DNA from: Bigelowiella natans CCMP2755
Lineage: Eukaryota; Cercozoa; Chlorarachniophyceae
NCBI GenBank assembly: GCA_000320545.1
Contig: ADNK01000199.1
Span: forward strand, 2,501 to 33,186
Direction of reading: 5' to 3'
Length of the DNA stretch: 30,686 nt
This document shows, piece by piece, positions 10,708 to 21,528 of the stretch. The notes under the pieces are model-generated. The model ran no database searches. It was not told the origin of the DNA and saw only the letters and a program-made list of their open reading frames with translations. Positions within the stretch are counted from its first letter, which is position 1; every line of letters begins with the position of its first letter. A program made the translations under genes and the position numbers.

Positions 10708-11426
10708 TATTGCAAATTAAATCTTTACGTTCGTGACAACTGAATAGTTTACTGCTACAACATTAGGATTTTTGCCGCATTCACTCCGAATTTGATGTTG
10801 GGCAAGGGCCGCTACGACTAGAGCAGAGAGGGAAGTGCTGAAATTCAGAGAGTTTTAAGAAGTTCCTTTTTTTGAGACTCAAGAAATTGAAAATTGGCAG
10901 TAAGGCAAAGAAGACAATATCTATAAAGATGACCTTAAATCTATTACTCAGGAATTAATTTATCTATTTACGTACTCAAGATTTATTTCAGCCTGCATTT
11001 ACTCATCCAGAAATTAAACACATGTGCAAACACAAGAGCAGCACGTGCGAATAGTACATCTGTGAACACACATAGACATACCTAGATAGAGGGTTCTGTA
11101 ACATGGCTGCATGTCTAGATGTGCTCCTCAAGGCAATAGCATCGTCACTAGAGCACGCCGTGCTGCACTTGCTGATGAACACCATTAACAAGCTTATGTT
11201 TGAGTCGGCACTTGCAGGCACCCAGATGCATTTTCTATAACGATGTGGTAGTGCGCTTTTGACTCTTGCGAGTCATACGTACGTGTTCATTGTGGTGAGC
11301 CATCAGCTTTTAAGATTGCGCGGCGAATGCTGCCATGTGTGCTTGTTAGCTTGCTAGCTTGCAACCGCGTGCATGCATACCAGGTGCAGGTGTATGTGCT
11401 GCATGAGCGCCTACGTTGGCCTGCTA

Positions 11427-11462
<36 letters not shown>

Positions 11463-11806
11463 TGCGAACCACAAACAAATGAGGCTTGCTTTTTTACATG
11501 ATCGAGATGTGCTAGCATGCTGCTTTAGCGCATGATTCGATGTCATTATTTGTGTCACTCTCCCGCTCCATATCCAAATCCAAATCATTGTCTTTTACAC
11601 ATATCTAGATATTGCTACGTCTTATTCTCCTTTTCATGTTCCGGAAGAAACCATAACGGTACCATTCCTTTGGATTTACACACACATCGAAGAAAAAGAT
11701 AACAACCACACGTTTGAGGAAAGAGAGTGATTGAGAATCCATATAATACAAGGAAAATTCAAATGCAAAGAATGTCCATTTTTCGTCTGGCTATCGATCA
11801 TTGTCA
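10708..11806. other. Convergent spacer between genes 3 and 4
   Basis: No convincing exon was found. The sequence has TGCATGC- and GCTAGC-type words like the other convergent spacers, and a (GT)15 run at about 11430-11461. A 72-codon minus frame at 11003-11221 has no supporting neighbours. Confidence 0.5.
11430..11461. repeat. (GT)n microsatellite
   Basis: Fifteen or so GT units in the intergenic spacer downstream of gene 4. Confidence 0.9.
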
Positions 11807-12490
11807 TCAACAGATACCAGCGAGACAGCCCAAGGCAATGCCAATAACCGTTGCTGCATGTCGGACAGCGCGTGACTTTGCTGACTGTGTGTTTTCAATA
11901 ACCAGAGGAAGTGCACAACAAAAGACACAACTGAGGAGGAGGAAAGGGAGAGGGAAGAGAAATGTGGTAGGCAAAAGAGAGGGTTGCAGAAGAGAACACA
12001 TATTACTAGCAGCCTCTCTCTTAGTGCTACCACCTGCAACTGCGTATAAGTCATTCTAGGGTCCGGAAGACCGAGTTTCGTGGACATTTCTTCTATGATT
12101 CCTGGAGAAAGAATGATTTTATTTCTTCTCTGACCCCTCTCCCCATCCGCACCAAAGCCTGCAGCTGCTAACGTCGACAAGTGAAATCGTCCTCCTAGCT
12201 GCACGTCAATAAAATCTCCAGCTCTGATGGGAATCAAAGTGTGATCATGATCATGATGATGACTAAGAATAAAAGCAAAATGTGACTTTCTCAGGATGGA
12301 TAGACGTATTCTCTATTTTTAATATTCATTATCGTCATCGTCATCACTAGTTAGTACCAAGATGATCATAACCACCACACACGCACACACATTGAGTAAG
12401 TAGGAGTATTACGTGAGCATGATGAAATTATCCACAAATCCAAAGCAGAAGAATGGCACAGCAGACCGAATGAACAATGCCTGTGCGGAG

Positions 12491-12532
<42 letters not shown>

Positions 12533-12700
12533 ATCCCTTGTTTCCAAAATAACATCCGATCTCTCTTTCTCCCCATTTTAATATTTACGTGCACTCACTG
12601 ATTTTTATTGATTAAGTATGAAATTACATTTAGCTGCCATAATGCCGGGTCATCCTGTAGAAACACAAACAAAAACGCACACACATAATGTAAGTATATC

Positions 12701-12744
<44 letters not shown>

Positions 12745-12953
12745 AACATATATGCTCAATGGAATATTTAAAAAATTGCAGCTTTAACGTACTACGTGTG
12801 ACAGATCAAACGACAAGTTCGTTGCGAATGTTTTTTGTTGATCTTATATAGCATGATGACCCGTATTAAAGATACTGGAATCGGCTTCGAAGGCTCCACA
12901 TCACCATCAACGTTACTATGTGTCAATTGCAAAGATACATAAAAGTACTTGAG

Positions 12954-13006
<53 letters not shown>

Positions 13007-13140
13007 CCACACGAGCCTCCATATTACTAACATATGCACATGCCCAGAAGCTTTGTTTTCGACCCTCTCCCTCCTCCTCACAATTTCTTCCCTCCTTCCC
13101 CTCCCAGACTACCATCTCTCCCTCCTGGAGGGACTCTCTC

Positions 13141-13196
<56 letters not shown>

Positions 13197-13549
13197 CCTG
13201 ATGATATTACTCGACTGCAGCTCCCTGTTCATATTTTTCTCTGAATGCCGTTGACCGCATAAATCCACTACGCACAATCATCATAAGTATCATTCGTAAG
13301 CAGAAATAAAGGAATGCATAAAACATTTGTCCTAGCTGCAATACAGAAAGATGCGGATATTTGTATCAAAGCGTGTGAAGGTCTTGACTATCATCCCATT
13401 TTTGTTATCTCTAGAGTCTCGCTTAGGCTGTTGCATGCTATTTATACGCAGCGTTAAAGTTGGGTTCTGCGACCGTCTGTAAAATTTCTTGAGAAATTCC
13501 TCTCGTTCCAAGAATTTATCGAATTCCTCTGGCGATAGTACTCCGTCTA

Positions 13550-13640
<91 letters not shown>

Positions 13641-14183
13641 GCACATGAGTAACCACAGCAGCACGGTGTATAGTATCCGGTGCTGACCCTTGTTAAGATC
13701 CACTTTGTCTATATTTTGGATAAATTTGTCCTGCGTCAGCTCTTCCTCAATTTCTCCATTTCTGCACACACAATAAAAACATGGCCATTAACGGACCACT
13801 AGTATCACCTTCATCGTATGTATTCTTGGAGGAGTAAGCCTGGCTTAAACGGGGGCGAAAATTGATCTTACGATTTCTGCTGCCTGATCGAAGCCTTTTC
13901 CTTCTCATCCGTAGACCTATCCTCCGAAAAATACCTGAAACAAACGGTACTGGAGCTCAACGTAGCATTCTTTTTCTTTTTCACCCATCATCATCATCCA
14001 CGTGAAATAGTCTTTTAACTCAAGCGTCGTATCGGTTACTGAAATGCACGTAGCATTTTGGCGGAAAAGTGCGCTACCTCCCTCGTATACTAGCTGCTGC
14101 CAGGCTTGGAAAGGCCAGTAACCTCTTGGGCCAAAGCTGCCGGCATGCCCCGATCCGCTTGAGGGGAGGGAGGCCACGAACAT
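11807..14183 (-). CDS. EF-hand protein with TMEM65-family membrane domain
   Basis: Exons in transcript order: 14183-14078, 14038-14002, 13934-13872, 13761-13688, 13546-13474, 12915-12861, 12654-12628, 12480-12413, 12223-12153, 12101-12034, 11884-11807 (TGA). They total 720 nt (239 residues) with all phases matching. The start ATG follows an in-frame stop. Residues 90-101 form a canonical EF-hand loop, DLNKDGVLSPEE, split by an intron within its fifth codon. Residues 146-191 match the TMEM65 core: a helix with FGFVDNFIM, then TAGDFID and LSTLAAAGFG. The C-terminal part is KLGLPDP..TYTQLQ followed by the helix AATVIGIALGCLAG. Human TMEM65 is about the same length, is mitochondrial and has been linked to mitochondrial sodium/calcium exchange; I know of no EF-hand in it. 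The usual segment after LSTLAAA.G is shortened here. The last residues (GIC) may instead be spliced further, since a GTATCT donor lies at 11817. Confidence 0.85.
12493..12743. repeat. (AT)n microsatellites in two introns of gene 4
   Basis: AT runs at 12493-12526 and 12703-12743 flank the 27-nt exon 12654-12628. Confidence 0.9.
12953..13195. repeat. (AT)n and (TC)n microsatellites in intron of gene 4
   Basis: AT run 12953-13003 and a TC run of about 50 bases at 13145-13195, both within the 558-nt intron 12916-13473. On the gene strand the second is a GA tract. Confidence 0.9.
13551..13638 (-). repeat. (CA)n(GA)n, read as (TC)n(TG)n before a splice acceptor
   Basis: On the minus strand, TC then TG units run into the acceptor GTGAGTAG of exon 13546-13474, the second half of the EF-hand. 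Confidence 0.9.
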
Positions 14184-14500
14184 GCATCGGAATCAAGGGG
14201 CGGAATCGATTGTGGAGGCGAGCAATCCACCTTTTAGTCTTTTTTTCATCAGTAAAACATCTGAATAGTAGTTCCAGGAAAACTTTCATCCACAAAGTTG
14301 TCGCCCATCAGATATGTACATCATTCTTTCGGGAGGGTAGTAGTTGTCGCAGCTCCAAGTTCCCCGCACACATGTATCACCGACGGCTGAATCTAGGAGA
14401 GTCCTCCTAAAAAAAAGGATGGTCTGCTGGTACCCTAACTATAAAAAGTGAGGAATCACAGGGCGTTTGGTGGATAATATACCGTTGGTTGTTGTCGCAG
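14184..14500. promoter_or_regulatory. Head-to-head spacer between genes 4 and 5
   Basis: It separates the ATG of gene 4 (minus) from the first exon of gene 5 (plus). Several frames are open by chance, but no exon fits either gene. It is a candidate bidirectional promoter; no core element is clear. Confidence 0.35.
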
Positions 14501-14677
14501 AGTGGAAATAGAAGTTGTGGTATCGTTGGTGTTGCTTCCGTTGCCGACGGACGGAAGCATCCGACAGAACACGATGGAAGAAGCACCCCTCTTCATTCTT
14601 GTCAGCTCGTCTCCACGATTGGGCGTTGGGGTCGACGGAAAGAGGGCAGCGTGCTCCTTTCTGTCACATTTAGTTCC

Positions 14678-17600
14678 ATGCTGAAGCCTGGCAGTAGAGG
14701 AGGGCAGGAACAGTCTCCTTCCCTATCCAAGTACGTACTACTAGCATTCAAACAGTGGTCACATTCCTAATGACAACTTCTACCTCTTTTTAGGTGCAGA
14801 CCAACAGTGTCATCGAATCGTTACCCAAATGGGGATGGCATTGGTGTTCGAGAGGGGGGCGTTCATGGAAGAATCAAAGACACAGGCCACATCGCTGGAA
14901 GAAGAAGCACAGACGAAAACGAACCACGCTCCGTATATGGAGAAGATGCCAGTGTTGGAGCAGCCAAAAAAGACCATCATGAAGAAGCTGCATATCTCCA
15001 AAATCTTTGCACCGAGGCAATGAAGCTTCTCAATGGTCAAATCAGCCAACTTGAAGAAGAGCACACTGATTACGGTCGTGCAGTAAACATGCTACTCACA
15101 GATATAAAGCAGCTAGCGTCTGAGCTGCAACAACGCACCGATGACATCAATGACAACGGCGATGCAGGTAAGACCTTCGAACAGAACGTAATTACTAATC
15201 TCCAGCAAACGATGACTGCACTGAAGGAGGCGGGGAGAGACCACAAAGCACAGGAGATTCTAGCGAATAAACATTCAAAACTAGTAACCAAGGAGCTGCG
15301 CCGCAGCAACGCTGCACAAGACGAGCGCAGCTTGAAAAAATATATCGAAATAATGAAGGGAATAGTAGTAAACAACAGCAGCAAGCAACAAGTGCGCGAA
15401 GGCAATGAAACATCGACCAAGATCCCACCAACAACAACACCCGGTGCTGCTGGTGCTGCTGCTGCTACTATCAATGTCCTTAAAGAGATCGGGAAGCAAG
15501 TCTCCGATCTCGTAATATCTCATACTAATAATGATGATGGTGAGAATAACGATGTCGCAGCAGGAGGAGCAGGAGGCACCTCCGGGGATCTGATGAACAT
15601 GGTGGAGAAAGGGGTTAGTAGCTTATTTAAAAGAGGGACATCTTTCTTTTCAACTGATCACCAGCGGGCACAGCTTCTCAGCCTCTTCTCGACGAAGGCC
15701 CGAGCGCAAAAAATATTCATCAACAGGGTGTGTACGCTAAGATGTGTACTTGAAAGAGCATGCGTGGTGTGGACACATGATTTCTGTGAGCCTTGTCGTC
15801 ATGTTGTGTTGTTGGTCAATCAATCGATCAGATTCGCGACACCGTAATAAAGTTTTTGCTTTTGAAGATATCTTCTTACCCAATCCCACCTATTAGAGGA
15901 GGTAAATATCTACATCGTCATGAGAGGACGAACCCCAAAAACACAACTCATATATAGTTTAATTCTATATCGACTGCCCTTACGGATGCTGCATGCTATA
16001 GACTAAAGAAAACAGCTTCATGGTTTAAAAGAGAGCGTAGGAAAATAAATTAGTGAGTCTTATAATAACAAGGTTATTTTACTTCTAAATACGGCCTGCA
16101 GAAATGAGTGGATGGAAATATTCAATATATGACATCGATTTGAAAGAGGAGAATCTAAGGATAGATCCAGACGATGTCGCAATAGTGCTCACAGACGACA
16201 AAACGGAGTTGAGAATCCGAGCTGATCCTGTACATATAAAACCAACGGTATTCTTATGTCGCCCACCCCCCTTCTCCTCTCCCCTTTTGATTCTATGATG
16301 ATGATTTGATGCCAGTGGAAATGATAATGATGATGATGATGATGATGATGAAGCATGATATTACGTTTGCAATTCACTTGCATACGATTATAATCATCGT
16401 GATCATAATGATTATTTTCATCATTATGCCCCCTACTAATAATATGCTATCATCAGCTCAAGTGGAATTGCACACAATTAGGCTTTCCCTATTGGTAAAG
16501 ACGGTGTACATCCAACCATATCATAATGCCCCTAGCCATATATTTACTCATCATCCGCATTTGCCCATCATCAGTTTATCAAACCAAATTTCAAAAAGGC
16601 AAGATGTCAAAAATATTCGCAAGCTATTGCGTCGCCAAAATAAAAGGCACAACCGATTAATCAAACTACTTTGCGTCTTCCTCAACTCCTCCCCCATGTC
16701 TAAAAGGACGGATAGCGGAAACTGCGCTGCCCACGTCGAAAGGGCGTCTGTGACCGTAACATTTAAAATCCATTGGATTTTACAGCATGAGCACAAGAAA
16801 AGATACTACCAGCTTCTTTCCAGGTCATCAATTGAGTAAAGAACGAAGGGAGCAAATAGTAGGAATGTGAGAACAGAATAAAGAGCATGCGCACTCCTAT
16901 CTATCAATTAAAGACAGCCTGTCGTGATGTGTACTCCTCTTCTCACACTTGTCGCTGCCATCATCTGTTTTCGCCCTGGTTTCAGGAAAAAGGAGAGAAA
17001 AGCAGCAGAGCGACGTCGGAGGCGAAAGCAGTTCAAACCCGCTAATACAAATATCGTGAAGAAGAAGAAGGAGGACAAAAATGATGAGGACGACGCCCAA
17101 GACGATAATTATAGTGATTGTAGTAATTATATTGGTGCGGAGGAAAAGCGTGAGAGGCTGGGAGAAGGAGGAGGAAAACCGAAGAATTTACAAGCCATCT
17201 CGAAGGCAAAGACGACAACAATGTCGCAAAGTGATGCTATACCTTCTCAGCATAGAGAGGAGAAAGAGGAGGGGGGGGATAAGCGAAGAAGGCTTGATGA
17301 TGCGACGCAAACCTTCGATGGGAACAGTAACGATAAGGATAAGAACGACAAGAAGCTCCATCATTCCCAAATACTGACTGCTGACGATGCTAATACCACA
17401 ACAACATCAATGAACATAACGATTATAACTGACAACGCCACCCAGGAGGAGAAGAAGAAAGAAAAGAAGAGAAAGGAAAAGAAAACATATGTAGAGATGT
17501 CTGATGATGCAGAGGAGGAAAGAAATAAGGGCGAACATATAGAAAGGAAGGTCAGTGAGAAGAATCGTAGGAAAAGATGTATTGGTGAGAGAGTAGTGTC

Positions 17601-18483
17601 GGACAGCGATGAACGTCATTCCTCCTCATTGTCATCATCGTTATCATCAACACCCGCCTCATCATTCATTTGGATGAAAATCAAAGAAGAGAAGAACGTG
17701 GAGCTGAAAGGCCTACATCTTAACATTTTGTCAGCAGGTGATCGACGAGCTTCTGTCTCTCCCTACGTTTATTAATAAACCAATACATCCATATATATTA
17801 TGATTTATATTGTTATTATTGTTTACCTCGAACGAATGATTCGTTCAGGTAGCAGCATTTCATCATGGATTTACAACAAATTGGCGGAGTGGTGGAGGGA
17901 GGAGCTACGAGAATACATTGAAGACTCACTCAACAAGATCTTGAGGGGTTATTCCCACATCCTCGAAGATATCTGTAACGAACACGTACATCAGCATATG
18001 GTGAGTAGGTCTCTATCGTATTTTCATTTTTTATTCACCGCTGTAACAAGAACAACAATGAGGAATAATACGCTTTTCCCGGATAGAAGGGTAGCTAACT
18101 ATGGTTAGAGCGCGTAAAGCGAATGGTGTATAAATAACAAAATATTTACAGACACACACACGAGAGGGAGAATATGCCAGTACTGTGTGAGTATATGCGT
18201 GTGTGTATGCGTGCTATTCTGCCTACCAGTATGCTGATTCGACGATATGGAATACTCAATACGACAGCAAAACTCGTTGATGATGCCGACAGACTCATCC
18301 CTACTTCTGCGGAGCAGCATAAGCTTCAATAGAGGACTGTCTACTAGTAGTAATTGTAATGGCAGTAGTAGTAATGATCACCTGCCACCGCCGCCTTTAC
18401 CTCCCTACTCTCCTAGAGAAATCCGCTCATTTTCTGCGCCTGTTCGAAGGGCTGGGGGAGGAGACGGCGAGGAAGATATTTAA
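14678..18483 (+). CDS. Coiled-coil protein with BPI/LBP-like (TULIP) lipid-binding domain
   Basis: Exons: 14678-14730, 14794-15727, 15868-15901, 16102-16247, 16457-16494, 16575-16823, 16986-17737, 17849-18000, 18268-18483 (TAA). They total 2574 nt (857 residues) with matching phases. The frame stays open back to an acceptor at 14500, so the first exon may start at 14501. Exon 2 is helical and charged, with a coiled coil (LLNGQISQLEEEHTDYGRAV, LLTDIKQLASELQQRTDDI). Exons 3-5 start the fold: SYPIPPIRGEMSGWKYSIYD, then DVAIVLTDDKTELRIR, the pattern of the BPI N-terminal barrel (a 'P.I.G' turn, then beta strands). Exons 7-8 close it with LHLNILSAGSSISSWIYNKL and the amphipathic helix EWWREELREYIEDSLNKIL. 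Between them is an insert rich in Lys, Arg, Glu and Asp, starting RKKERKAAERRRRRKQ. The C-terminus is Ser/Pro-rich (PPPPLPPYSPRE). The coiled coil and basic tracts suggest an intracellular protein rather than a secreted BPI. AATAAA lies at 18535-18540, 52 nt past the stop. Confidence 0.75.
15868..15901 (+). other. 34-nt micro-exon joining coiled coil to TULIP domain
   Basis: It is preceded by a T-rich tract ending GAAG and followed by GTAAAT. It is the only phase-compatible link found between 15727 and 16102; direct joining of those exons creates a stop. It encodes the Pro-Ile-Pro segment typical of the start of the barrel. Confidence 0.65.
16322..16351. repeat. (ATG)n microsatellite in intron of gene 5
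   Basis: ATG units in the intron 16248-16456. Confidence 0.85.
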
Positions 18484-19636
18484 AGGCGCCATACCTCCTT
18501 TTGTACTACATTTATAAATTTAGTCCTCATGAACAATAAAAGTGAACAATTCAGTGATAATTGCCAAATGCCATTTATTCATGCTCGTTTTCGATTTGGA
18601 CTTCCGAGCTCCAACCTCTGGTGCGTTCATAACTCTGTAGCTTGATATGACCATCAAGATGCAGCTACTTTGTATCGACGTTGATTCTGCTGCAGCAAAT
18701 CTTGATGATCTCTTCTGGCCAAGATAGGGAACAAAGCAGATGTTACTCTGTTAATCATCAGCTCGCTTCCATTGCGAGTTTTCAGATTTCGTTTAGGTAC
18801 TAGAGATGTACAGATGCAGCTGTACGTCCGTCAAATGACTAAGGCTTATGCAGCAGTTGTAATGTCTAGAAGTTTGCACATTCTCGTTTTGCACCCGCAC
18901 ATGGATGTACGTACATGTCTAGTTTCATGTGGCTCTATGAGTTTAAAATAAATGAATATAAGCATACATCTATACTCTATGACAGCCGCAATGTAAGCTA
19001 GCGCTGTAGCTGCTGTTTTGTATACTACTAGACTAGCATAGCTAAATAAGGATGACCATTAAAAACATTTAATTACTTCAATTTAATTATTTCATTGTAT
19101 TCGTCACACATTTAGTTTGGCATCCACATCTTGTCAGATTTGCGCTAAGTAATGAGGTGACTACAATGTGATGCCATGCAACGAAAGGTATTACTAGATT
19201 GTGAGCACTGCGATGCATGCTCGATGCGTGCAAAATTAGTTCATGGCCGCCATGTAGCCACTATCTAGTTGCGCACGCCGCCTTTGACAAGTGTGTTATG
19301 GTACTCATTGTTGTCACGCAGCACAATAATGAGTATGTGTGCATATTTGTACAACATTGCCAGTGGCTGGTGCAATGTATCTATCTAGTCATGTCACACG
19401 TGTCATGTGTTCAACACCTGTCACGCATTTCGATGCCACATCTCTAGCTATGAGAGAGGTCGGGCCAAAAGCGGATATCCATTCACAAGATTGATTAGAG
19501 GTTTACAGAGGGCAATTAGGGGCAATAAGAGAATTGGAGGCAAGAGAAATCATACATCGCGTTGATGACCCGTTCGCTTCTCCATGTGATCATCGTCATG
19601 CGATCGAAACACAAATGAAGAAATCAAGTTGCAATG
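18484..19636. other. Convergent spacer between genes 5 and 6
   Basis: It contains a polyadenylation-type AATAAA at 18535-18540, dispersed repeat copy C at 18995-19135 and many TGCA-type words. No exon is recognised. Confidence 0.55.
18995..19135 (+). repeat. Dispersed repeat, copy C
   Basis: It shares GCGCTGTAGC, CATAGCTA, GGATGACCATT, ACATTTAAT and CGTCACACATTT with copy B (7037-7140) in the same order and orientation, with a 15-20 base insertion near the start. Confidence 0.6.
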
Positions 19637-20725
19637 CTACTTCATCGAATTGGGACGCCCAGAAGTCCTCATGCGTTGGAGCTTCTCAGCATTTCTCTTC
19701 AGTTCTTTAATCCGCTCCTCAAGTCTGAGACGACCGGCTTCTCTAATTACATCCCTGTTTTGTTTCTGGATCCTCTTTCTCAAATTTTTATTTCTCTGAT
19801 CCATCCATTGGTCATATTTGAAGTAGCCACGATTTCCTGTGGAATCTCTTATCCCTAACACTGGAAGCGATTTCCGTGGCCGCCAATGTGCGAAATCCAG
19901 GGTATTGGTGAATATCAGACAAAAGATATAATTAAATTCAATAAAATTTTTTGGAATGATCTATATTTATTATTTTTAATGACTGGACATAGTAAAACAT
20001 GTCAGTATAAATCTCCCAAATATAAAAGATTAATTTCGTATGTGTAAATCATAGCACAAGTATCTGTTTTCAACTTTTTTGAAACAATACAAACCTATAC
20101 ATAATTGAGTTAGTTTTTAGCGCACCTGTCTCTAACATCATTTCCTCATGATTTTTACTTCTTTGGACTGGTCTTCGCTGATTGACTTCGTCGATTCTTT
20201 GCATACGCCTCTTCTTCCTCGCCACTGTGAGATCCCAACGACGTTGTCTTGAAACCCTTTCCATCAAAGCAAAATGCCTCTTCCTCGTCCACTCTGCGTG
20301 CTCGTTTATACCCCAGACATCATTCGTATCCTTCAATCCGTGTTCTGAAGAAATTGCGCCAAAAGATCGCTTTTCGACGGTGATATTTCGACTATGGATG
20401 ATACATAACCACATCGAGCCGTACAGCTATCTTCCCTGAACGGGCGGTTGCTCAATTGATACGTAGTACCTTCCTCGAACATCAACTCGTCATAGGTAAA
20501 GCCAAAAGACGTGCACTTCTGCTCGTTGTATGCTTCGGTAATGTCTTCCCCATGTCTTCCATTTACCTTCGATATGCACAAGATTGGGGAATTTATGTAT
20601 CTTCGGTACGAATAAAACGGGGCAACGAAGCACGAATTGACCTCTTGCCCCCTTCTTTGGAAAGCAGCATGTTCCATCGCTTTCCAGCGTAGCTCAGGCG
20701 CAGAATTTAACTTCAATTCAGACAT
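19637..20725 (-). CDS. Unrecognised basic, helical protein
   Basis: Exons in transcript order: 20725-20470, 20344-20126, 19860-19637 (TAG). They total 699 nt (232 residues) with phases 1 and 1. The ATG gives MSELKLNSAPELRWKAMEHA. The middle is NDVWGINEHAEWTRKRHFAL, and the C-terminal third is strongly basic and probably one long helix (RNKNLRKRIQKQNRDVIREA, RIKELKRNAEKLQRMRTSGR). A 48-nt piece at 20519-20566 has perfect GTAAAT...GAGCAG borders and could be an intron, although it also reads open. An upstream exon ending at 20915 (..LWLSQRW) could join in phase 0 to an acceptor before 20743, which would extend the N-terminus. The basic helix could bind RNA or other protein partners, but I recognise no family. 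Confidence 0.68.
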
Positions 20726-21528
20726 GTTTCCCCTTTGTTCTGGCTACAGTGTTTTTTCCTTCCTACTTGAGCTCAAGGGAGGGTGCGCGTCTCGTAGTTT
20801 GGCTTTTGGCTTTGGTCTACGGAATCTTATTTTGCCTTCGTTGCTCTTCGTCTCCCCCTTTTCCAAATAAAACCTAAAATGATAAAAATATGGGTTAAAT
20901 GGCCTACATTTCACCCATCTTTGCGAAAGCCACAACGAGCGTGCAATTGAATCTAGCTTGAATGAAGTATAATTTTGAGGAAGAGACAGCTTTTTCCCAT
21001 GTCGCAACAGCCGAGAGCGCCACGTTGTTCATGAACAGATGAACAGTGAGTGCTCCTCAATTGTCCATGAACAGTGAGTGCTCCTCAGTTGTTCTTTCCT
21101 ATTGGAGTGCTCCTGAAATTGTTGTTCTTTCCGACATGTGTTTTTTAAAATTGTTCATGAACATCGAACATTGAACATCGCATTGCATCGATGTCAGGAT
21201 GTCTTTTAATCTTTTGGCAGCTTCTTAACCTACTTAGATGTAGGTCTAACAACTAGAATAATCGTGCGAACAGCCGTGCGAACAACCCTATTTATTTCAG
21301 AAAAAACCCCTCAAAAAACAGAAAAACATGGTAAATGTCGCTATGACGCCAAATCATATGCCGCCCCTCAGTGTGACATAACTACTCGATTAGGGTAGGG
21401 GGCTGAGAAGAAGAAAAAGAAGAAGAAAGGGGAGAAGGAGATAGAGCATCCCTGCTCCGATTCATTTTTTCTTGGAGGCTTATAGGTGAACGGTGGCATC
21501 ATTGGCACGTGAAGTCCTGAAGCAGACG
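20726..21528. promoter_or_regulatory. Head-to-head spacer between genes 6 and 7
   Basis: It may hold an upstream exon of gene 6 (minus, about 20915-21000). It also holds a tandem 28-base repeat with TGAACAGTGAGTGCTCCTCA units at 21039-21092, plus a decayed third unit to about 21130. A purine-rich stretch (GAAGAAGAAA) at 21409-21443 lies 90-120 bases before the ATG of gene 7. Confidence 0.45.
21039..21092 (+). repeat. 28-base tandem repeat in the gene 6/7 divergent spacer
   Basis: Two nearly identical units begin at 21039 and 21067. The words GAGTGCTCCT and TTGTTCTTTCC recur in a third, diverged unit to about 21130. TTCATGAACA palindromes flank the array. Confidence 0.7.

Noticed and set aside
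11003-11221. 72-codon minus frame in the gene 3/4 spacer
   Set aside because: It has a donor-like GTATGT but no partner exon and no domain; its composition matches the surrounding TGCA-rich spacer.
12792-13277. 161-codon minus frame with Arg-Glu and Tyr-Ile runs
   Set aside because: It is made of GA and AT microsatellites inside the large intron of gene 4; only 12915-12861 is an exon, in this same stretch.
16306-16460. Long plus frame beginning with a poly-Met run
   Set aside because: The start is an ATG microsatellite in an intron; only 16457-16494 and 16575-16823 fit gene 5.
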